A stretch of 64,000 bases of DNA from an uncultured Prevotellaceae bacterium (lineage in GTDB: Bacteria > Bacteroidota > Bacteroidia > Bacteroidales > Bacteroidaceae). Positions within the stretch are counted from its first letter, which is position 1. The number at the start of each line of letters is the position of its first letter. A program made the translations under genes and the position numbers. The notes under the pieces were generated by a model. The model was given only the letters and a program-made list of their open reading frames with translations. It made no database searches and had not been told where the DNA came from. The DNA lies in the NCBI GenBank assembly GCA_902782305.1, contig CACZMV010000004.1, positions 1 through 64,000 on the forward strand, read 5' to 3'. This document shows positions 1 through 7,589 of the stretch, piece after piece.

Positions 1-75
1 GAAGACAAAAATCCCTCCCGTGCCTCAACCCCTTTGTACAAAGGCATTCCGAGCAAAAAAGGGAGGAAGGGAGGG
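1..75. repeat. GGGAGG repeat, copy A (75 bp)
   Basis: The first 75 bases match 33313-33387 base for base without gaps, with 9 mismatches by eye. The shared block has a CTCCC-rich left part, a central TTTGTAnAAAGGC and a right end of GGGAGGAAGGGAGGG. At 33 kb the same right end is one arm of a long inverted repeat, so this copy may be the right end of a similar element cut by the window edge. No protein is encoded. Confidence 0.75.
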
Positions 76-393
76 ACATTTTGACGTTCGGCATAAAAAA
101 AATACTCCAAGAGTAACAAAAATTACTTTCGGACTATTTTAATTTCTATTCGGAGTAATTGAAATTTGTGGGTGAGTGGCAAGGTGAGTATCTGGGTGAG
201 TGTAAACAGTAGACACTCACCCACGTCAACCCCAGCACACATCGGTATTTAAGGCCTGTTGGGTGAGTATGGTGAGTCTCTTTGATAATATGTATACATT
301 CTTAAAGAGTATTAAAACGAATACTTTTTCTCTGGTTTTTCTTTGAAAATGGTATTCTTTTTATTACCTTTACAGCATCATAGAAAAGAAACA
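76..393. other. Non-coding leader upstream of hicA
   Basis: I see no gene here. It holds two related ~21-bp units (TTCGGACT at 128 and TTCGGAGT at 149) and the GGTGAGT cluster at 170-277. The last ~110 bases are AT-rich and presumably carry the hicAB promoter, but I could not find a clean TAnnTTTG box. Confidence 0.5.
170..277. repeat. GGTGAGT repeat cluster with a hairpin
   Basis: GGTGAGT occurs five times in direct orientation (starting near 171, 183, 195, 262 and 271) and once inverted (ACTCACCC at 215-222). The copy at 194-203 (GGGTGAGTGT) and the inverted copy at 213-222 form a perfect 10-bp stem with a 9-nt loop. This could be a binding-site cluster for the HicB regulator or part of a wider repeat; neither is shown by sequence alone. 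Confidence 0.6.
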
Positions 394-588
394 ATGAGAG
401 CATATAAAGTAATTGAGGTCATCAAACTACTTGAGGCAGACGGATGGATTCTTGTAGCGACAAAGGGTGACCATCGACAATACAAACACCCGCAGAAGAA
501 GGGAAAGGTAACTATCAGAGGACATAAGAATGAGGTGTTAAGCCAATTTCTCTTGAATAGTATTTGGAAACAGGCAGGTTGGAAATAA
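394..588 (+). CDS. hicA: HicA-family toxin (mRNA interferase)
   Basis: This 64-residue protein has the HicA/YcfA fold pattern: an N-terminal VIEVIKLLEADGW helix, then GDHRQYKHP with the catalytic-type His, a VTIRGH strand and a C-terminal IWKQAGW helix. HicA toxins are small double-stranded-RNA-binding-like proteins that cleave mRNA during translation. I chose the ATG at 394 because family members start just before this helix; an upstream in-frame ATG at 343 would add an unlikely tail. The antitoxin gene follows after 12 bp, so the two are probably co-transcribed. Confidence 0.9.
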   Translation: MRAYKVIEVIKLLEADGWILVATKGDHRQYKHPQKKGKVTIRGHKNEVLSQFLLNSIWKQAGWK

Positions 589-600
589 AAAGGTAAGAGT

Positions 601-1011
601 ATGGAAAAAATTGTTGTAAACGTATCTTGGTGTGATAAGAACTATGGTGCAGCGCTGAGCGACAATGTGCCTGGTGCTGTGGTGGTAACAGCCAAATCAT
701 ACGATGAATTGATTGATGAGGTGAAGGCCACCCTTCAATTTCACGTAGAGGGGATGATTGCAGATGGCGACGAAGTGCCTCAATGGTTACGCGATGGCGA
801 CTACGAATTCGAATATCATTTGGATACAGCTGCCCTATTGCAGATGTGTTCCCCTTATGCATCTATTGCAGCCATCAGTCGCGTGTCAGGCATCAACCAA
901 CATCAACTCAGCCACTACGCCAATGGCTTGAAGAAGCCTCGCCCAGAACAGCGTCGTCGCATCGTAGAAGGGCTTCATAAAATAGGCAGAGAACTCATAG
1001 CTGTAGAATAA
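601..1011 (+). CDS. hicB: HicB-family antitoxin with C-terminal HTH
   Basis: This 136-residue protein has two parts. Residues 1-75 match the HicB partial RNase-H-like fold, including the CDKNYGAALSD strand region and a helix of the SYDELIDEVKATLQ type. Residues 80-130 form a helix-turn-helix (ISRVSGINQHQLSHYANG) typical of XRE-like DNA binding. In this family the N-terminal domain blocks HicA and the HTH represses the operon promoter. The gene lies 12 bp after hicA and is followed by a hairpin terminator, so the pair is a closed unit. The GGTGAGT repeats upstream are candidate operator sites. Confidence 0.9.
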   Translation: MEKIVVNVSWCDKNYGAALSDNVPGAVVVTAKSYDELIDEVKATLQFHVEGMIADGDEVPQWLRDGDYEFEYHLDTAALLQMCSPYASIAAISRVSGINQHQLSHYANGLKKPRPEQRRRIVEGLHKIGRELIAVE

Positions 1012-1033
1012 TCATTCGCAGGAAAAGAACAAT

Positions 1034-1066
1034 GGCAGGCTCCCACTCAGGAACCTGCCGTTTTTG
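1034..1066 (+). terminator. Rho-independent terminator after hicAB
   Basis: GGCAGG at 1034-1039 pairs with CCTGCC at 1054-1059, with an extra inner TCC/GGA pairing. It is followed directly by a T-rich run. It sits 22 bp after the hicB stop. Confidence 0.85.
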
Positions 1067-1158
1067 TTTTAAATCGGAATGCGTCTAATCGACTTATTTC
1101 ATCACCAAATTATTAATTCTTTTCACTATGTGGGGAAGACACTGAGCTGTCAGTGCTG

Positions 1159-2511
1159 TTAACATGAAGCATTAATTACATCAGCCTCTTCAATCATAGC
1201 TAACATTTCATTTGTTATCTTTGTTCCATAAGAAATTCTATTAGCTTGTTGGGTTATTATTTTTTCAAACAAGTTACGTACATATCGAGCATTACCAAAA
1301 TATTCATCTTTGTGTTTTACAGCATCATCAATTATCAACGCTATTTTAGAATTGGCTCCTTCGGATATAATATAATCATTTTTCTTTGCTATGAAATTAA
1401 AAATCTGCATTAATTCTTCACTAGTATAATCCGGAAACTCTATAAAATGATTAAATCTGGACTGTAAACCTGAGTTGGCTTTAATGCAATCTTCCATTTC
1501 TTTTGTATAGCCTGCAAGAATAACTACAAGACGATTCCTATCATCTTCCATTCTCTTTAATAATGTTGAGATAGCTTCCATACCAAAATCATTCTGCCCA
1601 CCTTGAGTCAAAGAATAAGCTTCGTCAATGAATAACACTCCATCAAGTGCTGAGTCGATTATAGCATTTGTCTTGGGTGCTGTCTGCCCGACATACTCAC
1701 CCACCATTCCAGAACGATCTGTTTCAACTAAATGACCTTTCTTGATTACTCCTAACTCTTTATATATACCTGCTACAATTCTAGCTACAGTTGTTTTTCC
1801 TGTGCCTGGATTTCCAGTAAATACACAATGATACGATATGTCGGATACCTTCATTCCATTGGATTCTCGCATCTTTTGAACTTTGACGAGATTATATAAA
1901 TCGTTTATCTCTTTCTTAACATTGGCCAATCCAATCAGTTTTGAAAGTTCTTCTACGTGATCTTTTCCAACTTCATTGTTTTGTTTTCTTCTAGATAAGA
2001 GTTGTTTTAATGCAACTTCATCCTTCACCAAAACTTCTCTCACGTGATTATGGTTCAATGAACTAATAATACCAGCAGCTTCCAGTTGGTCTATTATTCT
2101 ACATACTCTATTATATCCAACACCAAATTTTCTTTGTAAAACATGAGAAGAGACATTTTGACTAAGGATAACAAGCCTTACAGCATCATTAAATAAAGGA
2201 TCTAGATGGTCATCTGTTGGCCATCGAAAACTTTCCAGAATGTTATTGTACTGTTTCACCAATTCTTCATTTGGTGACTCTGTATCAGAATTTTCTATCA
2301 CCTTTTTATTATCATTGGAAACATCAGCAATAGCGAATTTAACTATTTGCTTCTCTGGGTCATCAAAAATACATTCAGGAGACTTCTTTTCTGGATATAA
2401 TTCTTTATCTTCAGATTTTTCATCCAGCTTTTTTGTATGGCCTCCAAACAATAAGAAACGAAAAAAAAACAAGAGAACAACACCAAATAAAATTAAAAGT
2501 ATCCAACCCAT
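1159..2511 (-). CDS. Membrane-anchored FtsK-gamma / CbxX-type AAA+ ATPase
   Basis: This 450-residue protein starts with one hydrophobic segment (about residues 3-23) followed by a charged linker. Residues ~103-165 resemble the winged-helix gamma domain of FtsK (DPLFNDAVRLV, then VSSHVLQRKFGVGYNR). Residues ~187-450 are an AAA+ ATPase of the CbxX/CfxQ/SpoVK class: Walker A GNPGTGKTT at 233-241, Walker B VLFIDEAY at 292-299, arginine-finger-like SRF at 351-353, and a late NARYVRNLFE sensor-2 region. CbxX-type ATPases remodel protein complexes. FtsK gamma reads short DNA motifs, although isolated copies can bind other partners. The gene follows the 254-residue gene by 43 bp on the same strand and is more AT-rich than the flanking housekeeping genes, which suggests transfer. 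The precise role is unknown. Confidence 0.8.
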   Translation of the reverse strand: MGWILLILFGVVLLFFFRFLLFGGHTKKLDEKSEDKELYPEKKSPECIFDDPEKQIVKFAIADVSNDNKKVIENSDTESPNEELVKQYNNILESFRWPTDDHLDPLFNDAVRLVILSQNVSSHVLQRKFGVGYNRVCRIIDQLEAAGIISSLNHNHVREVLVKDEVALKQLLSRRKQNNEVGKDHVEELSKLIGLANVKKEINDLYNLVKVQKMRESNGMKVSDISYHCVFTGNPGTGKTTVARIVAGIYKELGVIKKGHLVETDRSGMVGEYVGQTAPKTNAIIDSALDGVLFIDEAYSLTQGGQNDFGMEAISTLLKRMEDDRNRLVVILAGYTKEMEDCIKANSGLQSRFNHFIEFPDYTSEELMQIFNFIAKKNDYIISEGANSKIALIIDDAVKHKDEYFGNARYVRNLFEKIITQQANRISYGTKITNEMLAMIEEADVINASC

Positions 2512-2554
2512 ATTATTAAATCTATCTCAATTATATAGCTTCAAAAGCAGCATT

Positions 2555-3319
2555 TTATAGAATTTGACTGGAAATATAATCAACTATTCTTTGATTTCTC
2601 CTTTCCACAAAATCTATTTCCTTATTAATAAAGTCAAAATACTGATTAACCGTTTGAGGAATGGGGTTCTTTATAAATAAAGGGGTGTCTAGCCATAAAA
2701 GAACTTTAGAACAACTCTGATCTACAAGGTCCTGGAAAAAGAAAAAATCAACATATCCTTTAAAATTCACGAATAAATCAAAGAAAGCCTTGTTCTTTTC
2801 TAACACATCCTTCAACGGGCTTTGTTCGCCAAGATAATACCTGCGAATACATTCCAATGTTAAATCCCAACGGTCACGAATATCTGATCTAAACCCTCTT
2901 GTCTGATTAATGCCACCAACAGCCGAAGGGAGAATAACTTCACCACCAATCTGATACAATTTCCTCAGATAAGTCTCTACAAACTTATGGTAGTCAGGAA
3001 CCACGGACTTAACCTTTTCCAAAAGGGGCCTATTACGATAATATCTAAAGGATGCTGTAATAGAGTCATTGCCAAAATACATATCTTTCCATTTTAGGTA
3101 GAATCTACTCCTACCAGTTTCCAACTCCATTAATTCACCATTAGGTAATGGCTTACTCCAAATTAATTGGCTGTAAAGTCTAAGTGTTTCACTTTTGGAA
3201 TCAGGATCTGCGCCACCAGAACCAAGACCATCATTCCGTTCCCAAAAACCATCCCAGAAGCCCTTGGTGTCACTCGTAAAGTCAAAATTAACATCAATAT
3301 CCTTTAAATTCATACTCAT
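2555..3319 (-). CDS. Uncharacterised protein (possible DUF6994 family)
   Basis: This 254-residue soluble protein has no signal peptide or membrane segment. The N-terminus contains FDFTSDTKGFWDGFWERN followed by a serine/glycine/aspartate stretch. The middle is rich in aromatic and basic residues (YLKWKDMYFGNDSI, RGFRSDIRDRWDLTLEC). The FWDGFW region reminds me of proteins labelled DUF6994, but I cannot confirm that without a profile search. It is the first gene of the pair with the downstream AAA+ ATPase and probably shares its transcript, so a functional link is reasonable but not shown. ATG at 3319 is used; a second ATG lies two codons in. Confidence 0.65.
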   Translation of the reverse strand: MSMNLKDIDVNFDFTSDTKGFWDGFWERNDGLGSGGADPDSKSETLRLYSQLIWSKPLPNGELMELETGRSRFYLKWKDMYFGNDSITASFRYYRNRPLLEKVKSVVPDYHKFVETYLRKLYQIGGEVILPSAVGGINQTRGFRSDIRDRWDLTLECIRRYYLGEQSPLKDVLEKNKAFFDLFVNFKGYVDFFFFQDLVDQSCSKVLLWLDTPLFIKNPIPQTVNQYFDFINKEIDFVERRNQRIVDYISSQIL

Positions 3320-3374
3320 TTTTCTGAACCCATAGGCAATCAGTTTTATTTGTTCGACAATTATTATCTGTGCT

Positions 3375-3665
3375 TTACGCTTTCACAAAATCCAGCTCGT
3401 TCCGCTTGATAAGAAGCGGATAGCGTTCCGGATGGCGAAGACTATCTATTTCTAGGTCCACGTCAAGGTCGGGCCACTCGATAGCCTCTGGTCCTGACAT
3501 CCGGACGTTAAGCACACTACGAATGGGAGCGTCCTGCATCCAGGGGATACGGTTATAAGATAGGAAGTAGTCATGACCCTGAACAGAGATCATGATACCC
3601 TGAGCATTAATCATCAATACGCTTACCAACGTGCTGACGGAACTGTTCTTTAAATCTGTCTGCAT
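3375..3665 (-). CDS. DUF2442 family protein
   Basis: This 96-residue protein ends with EWPDLDVDLEIDSLRHPERYP, the tryptophan/aspartate signature of DUF2442. Its gene overlaps the end of the DUF4160 gene. With the ATG at 3665 the overlap is 59 bp and the first beta strand (LVSVLMINAQGIMI) is complete. An alternative ATG at 3614 gives an 8-bp overlap but removes part of that strand. DUF4160/DUF2442 gene pairs recur in bacterial genomes and behave in arrangement like toxin-antitoxin modules, though their activity is not established to my knowledge. Confidence 0.75.
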   Translation of the reverse strand: MQTDLKNSSVSTLVSVLMINAQGIMISVQGHDYFLSYNRIPWMQDAPIRSVLNVRMSGPEAIEWPDLDVDLEIDSLRHPERYPLLIKRNELDFVKA

Positions 3666-3825
3666 ACTTCTCTACCAGTTTTTTATTCTTTGCTAACTCC
3701 ACCTCGGGTTCAAGCCAATACTTGGCTTCACATCTTTCATGAGTAACATGAATATGTAAACGCTCTTCCTCATTGGAGTATATCTTGAACGTATATTCGC
3801 TCTCTCTTCGAAATACTGGACTCAT
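3607..3825 (-). CDS. DUF4160 family protein
   Basis: This 72-residue protein carries the DUF4160 signature: FKIYSNEEERLHIHV, then AKYWLEPEVELA and a C-terminal amphipathic helix. I use the ATG at 3825 because a TAnnTTTG-type -7 box lies at 3850-3857, which puts the other in-frame ATG (3852) inside the promoter. The gene is the first of a two-gene unit with DUF2442. Its HIHV motif with paired histidines is typical of the family; no enzymatic role is established. Confidence 0.78.
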   Translation of the reverse strand: MSPVFRRESEYTFKIYSNEEERLHIHVTHERCEAKYWLEPEVELAKNKKLVEKYADRFKEQFRQHVGKRIDD

Positions 3826-3849
3826 AGTACAATTTCGTTTCTTCGTCTG

Positions 3850-3857
3850 CAAAGATA
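3850..3857 (-). promoter_or_regulatory. -7 box of the DUF4160/DUF2442 unit
   Basis: The minus strand reads TATCTTTG, matching the Bacteroidetes TAnnTTTG element, 24 bp before the ATG at 3825. It decides that start over the ATG at 3852. Confidence 0.6.
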
Positions 3858-3941
3858 AGACATAATTCTGAACTTTCCAAATTTTCGATAAGAAAAGCGT
3901 GACAGCGTGACAGCAAAAAAATGAGCAGATACTATTTATTT

Positions 3942-5855
3942 TTATGCATAGCTGTGCATTCCTCCCAATACGAAATTCACGCCAAAATAGGTGATGAGTA
4001 CTGCAAGGAAAGCGCTTATCATATAGATATGGTAAAAGCGAGGTTTGTTGAATGCCCCTATGGATGCCTTATGCAGCGGTATGGCATAAATCATCAGGGT
4101 GATGAGGGCCCACGATTCCTTAGGATCCCATGACCAGTAATTTCCCCATGACACATTCGCCCAAACGGCACCCAGAAAGATACCAATGGTAAGCAAGAAA
4201 ATGGCAGGATAGAGCAAGAGTTGCGAAAGAGCGGTGACTCTTTCTAGTGAATAGTGAATAGTGAACAGTGAACAGTAGAGGGCATAGATGCCCAGCATCA
4301 TTTGCAGGGCAAACAGAGCATAGGCACACATGACCGTCATTACATGGACAGAGAGTAAGGGTGACTGGAGCACGGGTATGAGCGGAGTTATCTGTGAGCC
4401 ACTTCCAGTCATCATTGCCACTAGCAGACAACAGCATGCAGCAAGCGGTCCAATCCACAAGAAAAAGCGAAACTTGCGGAAAAGAACGATTGTCAGTACC
4501 AACAGTACCCACGCCATAAAGAGCATTGTTTCATAGCCGTTGCTAAGGGGTATATGTCCGCTGAGCCACCAGCGCAGACCGAGTTGTGCGGTAATGAGTA
4601 CAGGGAACTTGATGCTTCGAAGTTTGTTATAGAAAAGTTCAGTCCGTGTCTTGTTCTCACTAGGCAACACATCGCCTATCATGTCGCGCTGGAAAAGCTT
4701 AATCTTCGCTATGATTTCAAAGGCCCGGTCACGCTGACCTGTGACAATAGCCTCCGTCAGAAAGTCCATCGACTGCTTGATAAAAAACTGCTCTTTTACA
4801 GGAATCTCCCTTGGCAACACCTGACCACCTGGGGAATACCAGTTAACAGCATGACCTATACGATAGGGAAATATCTTGGTGAATTGTCCATTATAGAACA
4901 TCTCCACCACAGCTTTCCTATCCTCGGCACCTTTTTTCTTGGGATTATTAAGAAGTAACTCTTTCTCCCACGGCATATAGTATATCATCCAACTGAAGAA
5001 CACCTCATCGGCAGAATAATCTTTCCACGAAGCACTGCCCGTCATCTTCATCGTGAAGTCGATGGCAACGGTGTTGAGCGGACAGATACGATTGTTGTAA
5101 AGCACCTGAATGGTACCCATACGATGAGCGATATCCTTATCAATGACAGGCAGGGGCGCTGCGCTAGTGAATAGTGAATAGAGTATAGTGAATAGTAGTG
5201 CCATCGGACGTATGGCCTTTCGATAAAGTGAACGCATCTGGGTGTGACGCGATAACAAGGTGGCGATGATGCCTATGAGGAGCATGAGATACCCAAAATA
5301 AGTGATGGCAATACCATAAGGATCATAACTAACACCCAGCGAAACACCAGCTCCGTCGGAATCATAGCTCTGCTGGAACAGACGGTAGTTATCTATGTTC
5401 CCAACCTTATTCATGGAAACAAGCACTTGTTCGTTGCCATGAAGGATGACACTCTGGTAGTCGAGGGGTGCATCAGTACCCGGATAGTTGATGATACGAA
5501 ACTCCTTGAGCGTAATTTGAGAGGTAGATGTAAGATGATAAGGGACTCCTACACGCAGATGAATCGTATCACGTTGGGCTGTAAGATGAGTAACAAGTGC
5601 ACCCACTAAAATCACCACAAATGACAGGTGCAGCAACATCACAGCCATGCGCTTGTATAAATGCTGCTTCATGATATAGGCAAGGGAAGCAACCGTAAGC
5701 ACTGCCCACAAGGCAGAAAACCACCAGACACCATAGATATGTTCACCAACAAATGCAGTGCCACGATATTTCTCAACAACAGTGGCAAACCCTATACACA
5801 CTATGATGAGTATGTATAGGGTAATTATAAGCCTTTTCAATTTACTATTTGACAA
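3942..5855 (-). CDS. ccsA: Cytochrome c biogenesis protein, ResB/CcsA type
   Basis: This polytopic membrane protein of about 637 residues joins a ResB-like N-terminal part (four or so membrane segments and a periplasmic domain) to a CcsA/ResC-like C-terminal part. The CcsA part has the haem-handling tryptophan-rich motif (WGNYWSWDPKESWAL) near residue 570. System II CcsBA proteins export haem and attach it to CxxCH motifs. It is the last gene of the operon with the di-haem oxidoreductase, which has two such motifs, so it probably matures that protein. No ATG fits the start: a TTG at 5855 or a TTG at 5840 (giving MKRLIITLY) is likely. Two stretches of short AGTGAATA-type repeats lie within the coding frame (see the repeat entries). 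Confidence 0.85.
   Translation of the reverse strand: MSNSKLKRLIITLYILIIVCIGFATVVEKYRGTAFVGEHIYGVWWFSALWAVLTVASLAYIMKQHLYKRMAVMLLHLSFVVILVGALVTHLTAQRDTIHLRVGVPYHLTSTSQITLKEFRIINYPGTDAPLDYQSVILHGNEQVLVSMNKVGNIDNYRLFQQSYDSDGAGVSLGVSYDPYGIAITYFGYLMLLIGIIATLLSRHTQMRSLYRKAIRPMALLFTILYSLFTSAAPLPVIDKDIAHRMGTIQVLYNNRICPLNTVAIDFTMKMTGSASWKDYSADEVFFSWMIYYMPWEKELLLNNPKKKGAEDRKAVVEMFYNGQFTKIFPYRIGHAVNWYSPGGQVLPREIPVKEQFFIKQSMDFLTEAIVTGQRDRAFEIIAKIKLFQRDMIGDVLPSENKTRTELFYNKLRSIKFPVLITAQLGLRWWLSGHIPLSNGYETMLFMAWVLLVLTIVLFRKFRFFLWIGPLAACCCLLVAMMTGSGSQITPLIPVLQSPLLSVHVMTVMCAYALFALQMMLGIYALYCSLFTIHYSLERVTALSQLLLYPAIFLLTIGIFLGAVWANVSWGNYWSWDPKESWALITLMIYAIPLHKASIGAFNKPRFYHIYMISAFLAVLITYFGVNFVLGGMHSYA
4246..4277. 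repeat. AGTGAATA/AGTGAACA repeat inside ccsA
   Basis: Four tandem 7-8 bp units (AGTGAAT, AGTGAAT, AGTGAAC, AGTGAAC) lie in the ccsA coding frame and encode the hydrophobic run SLFTIHYSL. The same repeat class appears between genes elsewhere in the window. Confidence 0.8.
5165..5199. repeat. Second AGTGAATA repeat inside ccsA
   Basis: Three AGTGAATAG units with a short interruption lie in the ccsA coding frame and encode the segment LFTILYSLFTS. It is the same repeat class as at 4246-4277. Confidence 0.75.
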
Positions 5856-5875
5856 TTTACTATTTACGATTTATC
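5838..5875. repeat. TTTACTATTT repeat at the start of ccsA
   Basis: CAATTTACTATTT occurs twice in a row with a third, imperfect unit. It spans the junction between the di-haem oxidoreductase stop and the ccsA start. It obscures the true start of ccsA. Confidence 0.7.
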
Positions 5876-7583
5876 AAATGGATTCAATGAAATAAACAAC
5901 TTGGTCACGTTCTTTCTTCGACAGGTTTCGGAACTTCACAACACTGTTATAGGCATCACTTGTTCCACCCTCTTTCTTACATCCGTGCCACATGATAGCC
6001 TCCTTCACATTACGGGCACGACAATCGTGCAGACGCTCTACACCACTACCACACTTGGCAGCCAGTCCACGTCCCCACAAAGGAGTAGTACGACACCAAC
6101 CCGTGCGAATATCATTCTTCATCCAAAGACGGTGCTGCACGAAATCGGTGTAAGGCCATATCTTCTGATGTGGATAGCGAGGCATGTCGCTGTCGGACGT
6201 GAAGAACTTGGCAGGGTCTTGGATATGATCATCACCTGTCTGCCAAGAAGGACGATGGCATGCAGCGCAACCAATCTGAGTGAAGAGTTCTTTTCCTTTC
6301 TTAAAGTCCTCGGTCGTGGTATTGCGGGCAGCAGGAACGGCCAAACCGCGATGCCAAATCATCAGATTCTTATACTGCGCATCGGTCATCTCGGGTTCGA
6401 GCGATTTACTGGTCAGATAGGTATAAATATCCTTTTCTAAATTGCCCGTGTGCCACTCGGGATGAGCGTTCGCAGGATCCACGCGATTGATATACTCTGT
6501 GAAGCCAGCCTGCACCTCAGGGTCTTTTGACGACTTCGTGGCATAGTAGGTGCCAGCAAGGTCGAGGTAGTGATAGCGACGATCGGAGCGGGTAACGTTG
6601 GTGATGTTCCAAATGGCGTTGGCTCCAGCTGCGTCAAGGATGGGACCACGTGACATGGCATAGGTATAACGGCGCACATACTTGGTGCCGTCGCCCTGCA
6701 GTGTATTGGTGTAATAGCTGTTCCACGTGTTGGTGGCCTGATTCCACATAGCAGGATTCAAGGCATCAGTGCGTCCGATGCTATTGAAGTATTTGCTTTC
6801 TGATTCCCATTGGGCAGTAATATCTGCATCGGGGATAGCATCAGTCAGTCCTGTACCATAGATGCCGATGGTAGATTCGAGCAGTACACCTATTTCATTA
6901 TTATACTGAGCCTCATCCAAAGTCACATCCTTACCACCACGAGCCACAACGACAGGAGCATAATATGCTGTATAAGGTATCGTTACTTCAGGATAGATGA
7001 GCGAATAGGTCTCGCCATCGGGGAACTGGTTGCCCCATTCATCGGTATAATTGTTCCATGCTATCTTAATCTGGTTCTCATCAATAGGAGCCTTGAAAGG
7101 CTTCACAGCTCCTGTCTGAGGCATACCTGCCACGCTGCGGATGTAGGCATTGGTAGTCTTATCGTAAATAACGAGCAGATAACCATTGCGATGAGCATCA
7201 GCCTTGTATTCCGTCTGACGAGCACCGTGACCATAGCCTGGATGACAATAAAGACAACCACGACGCACATAGACTGGACCCAGCCCGTGGAAAGCACCTT
7301 CAGTATTGGTGTTGTAATCCTTCTCGAAAAGATATTCGCCTTCGTTGAAGGCAGTCATCATACCTGCATTCTCCACCGCTTTCGTGGGTTGTTCGAAAGC
7401 AGTCGCGGTATTTACCGCTGTGGTGCCTAGCAGTCCGCCTGCATAATATTCTTCAGGATAGTCTGTCGCTGTAGGGTCGCCGATTTCCCAGGTAAGGGGT
7501 TGAACGGTTTCATCACTGCTGGAACAACCGGCAGTGATGAAAGCACCCATTAGCAGACTACCAATCATTGATAGTTTGTTCAT
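5874..7583 (-). CDS. Di-haem oxidoreductase lipoprotein (DUF1111/DHOR)
   Basis: This 569-residue lipoprotein has the lipobox ITAGC near residue 20. It carries two c-type haem motifs, CLYCH and CAACH, spaced about 320 residues apart as in the di-haem oxidoreductase (DHOR, DUF1111) family related to MauG and cytochrome c peroxidases. The C-terminal family block is visible: TPLWGRGL, RLHDCRA, EAIMWHG and a closing LSKKERDQVVYFI. It should sit on the outer face of a membrane. It follows the imelysin gene by 6 bp and precedes the CcsA-type maturation gene by 18 bp. In other bacteria DHOR and imelysin genes also neighbour each other in iron-linked loci. The substrate is unknown. Confidence 0.85.
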   Translation of the reverse strand: MNKLSMIGSLLMGAFITAGCSSSDETVQPLTWEIGDPTATDYPEEYYAGGLLGTTAVNTATAFEQPTKAVENAGMMTAFNEGEYLFEKDYNTNTEGAFHGLGPVYVRRGCLYCHPGYGHGARQTEYKADAHRNGYLLVIYDKTTNAYIRSVAGMPQTGAVKPFKAPIDENQIKIAWNNYTDEWGNQFPDGETYSLIYPEVTIPYTAYYAPVVVARGGKDVTLDEAQYNNEIGVLLESTIGIYGTGLTDAIPDADITAQWESESKYFNSIGRTDALNPAMWNQATNTWNSYYTNTLQGDGTKYVRRYTYAMSRGPILDAAGANAIWNITNVTRSDRRYHYLDLAGTYYATKSSKDPEVQAGFTEYINRVDPANAHPEWHTGNLEKDIYTYLTSKSLEPEMTDAQYKNLMIWHRGLAVPAARNTTTEDFKKGKELFTQIGCAACHRPSWQTGDDHIQDPAKFFTSDSDMPRYPHQKIWPYTDFVQHRLWMKNDIRTGWCRTTPLWGRGLAAKCGSGVERLHDCRARNVKEAIMWHGCKKEGGTSDAYNSVVKFRNLSKKERDQVVYFIESI

Positions 7584-7589
7584 ATGCTA

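Noticed and set aside
2240..2560. 106-residue plus-strand frame within the AAA+ gene.
   Set aside because: It is antisense to a well-supported gene, is low in complexity (serine/lysine-rich) and resembles no family.
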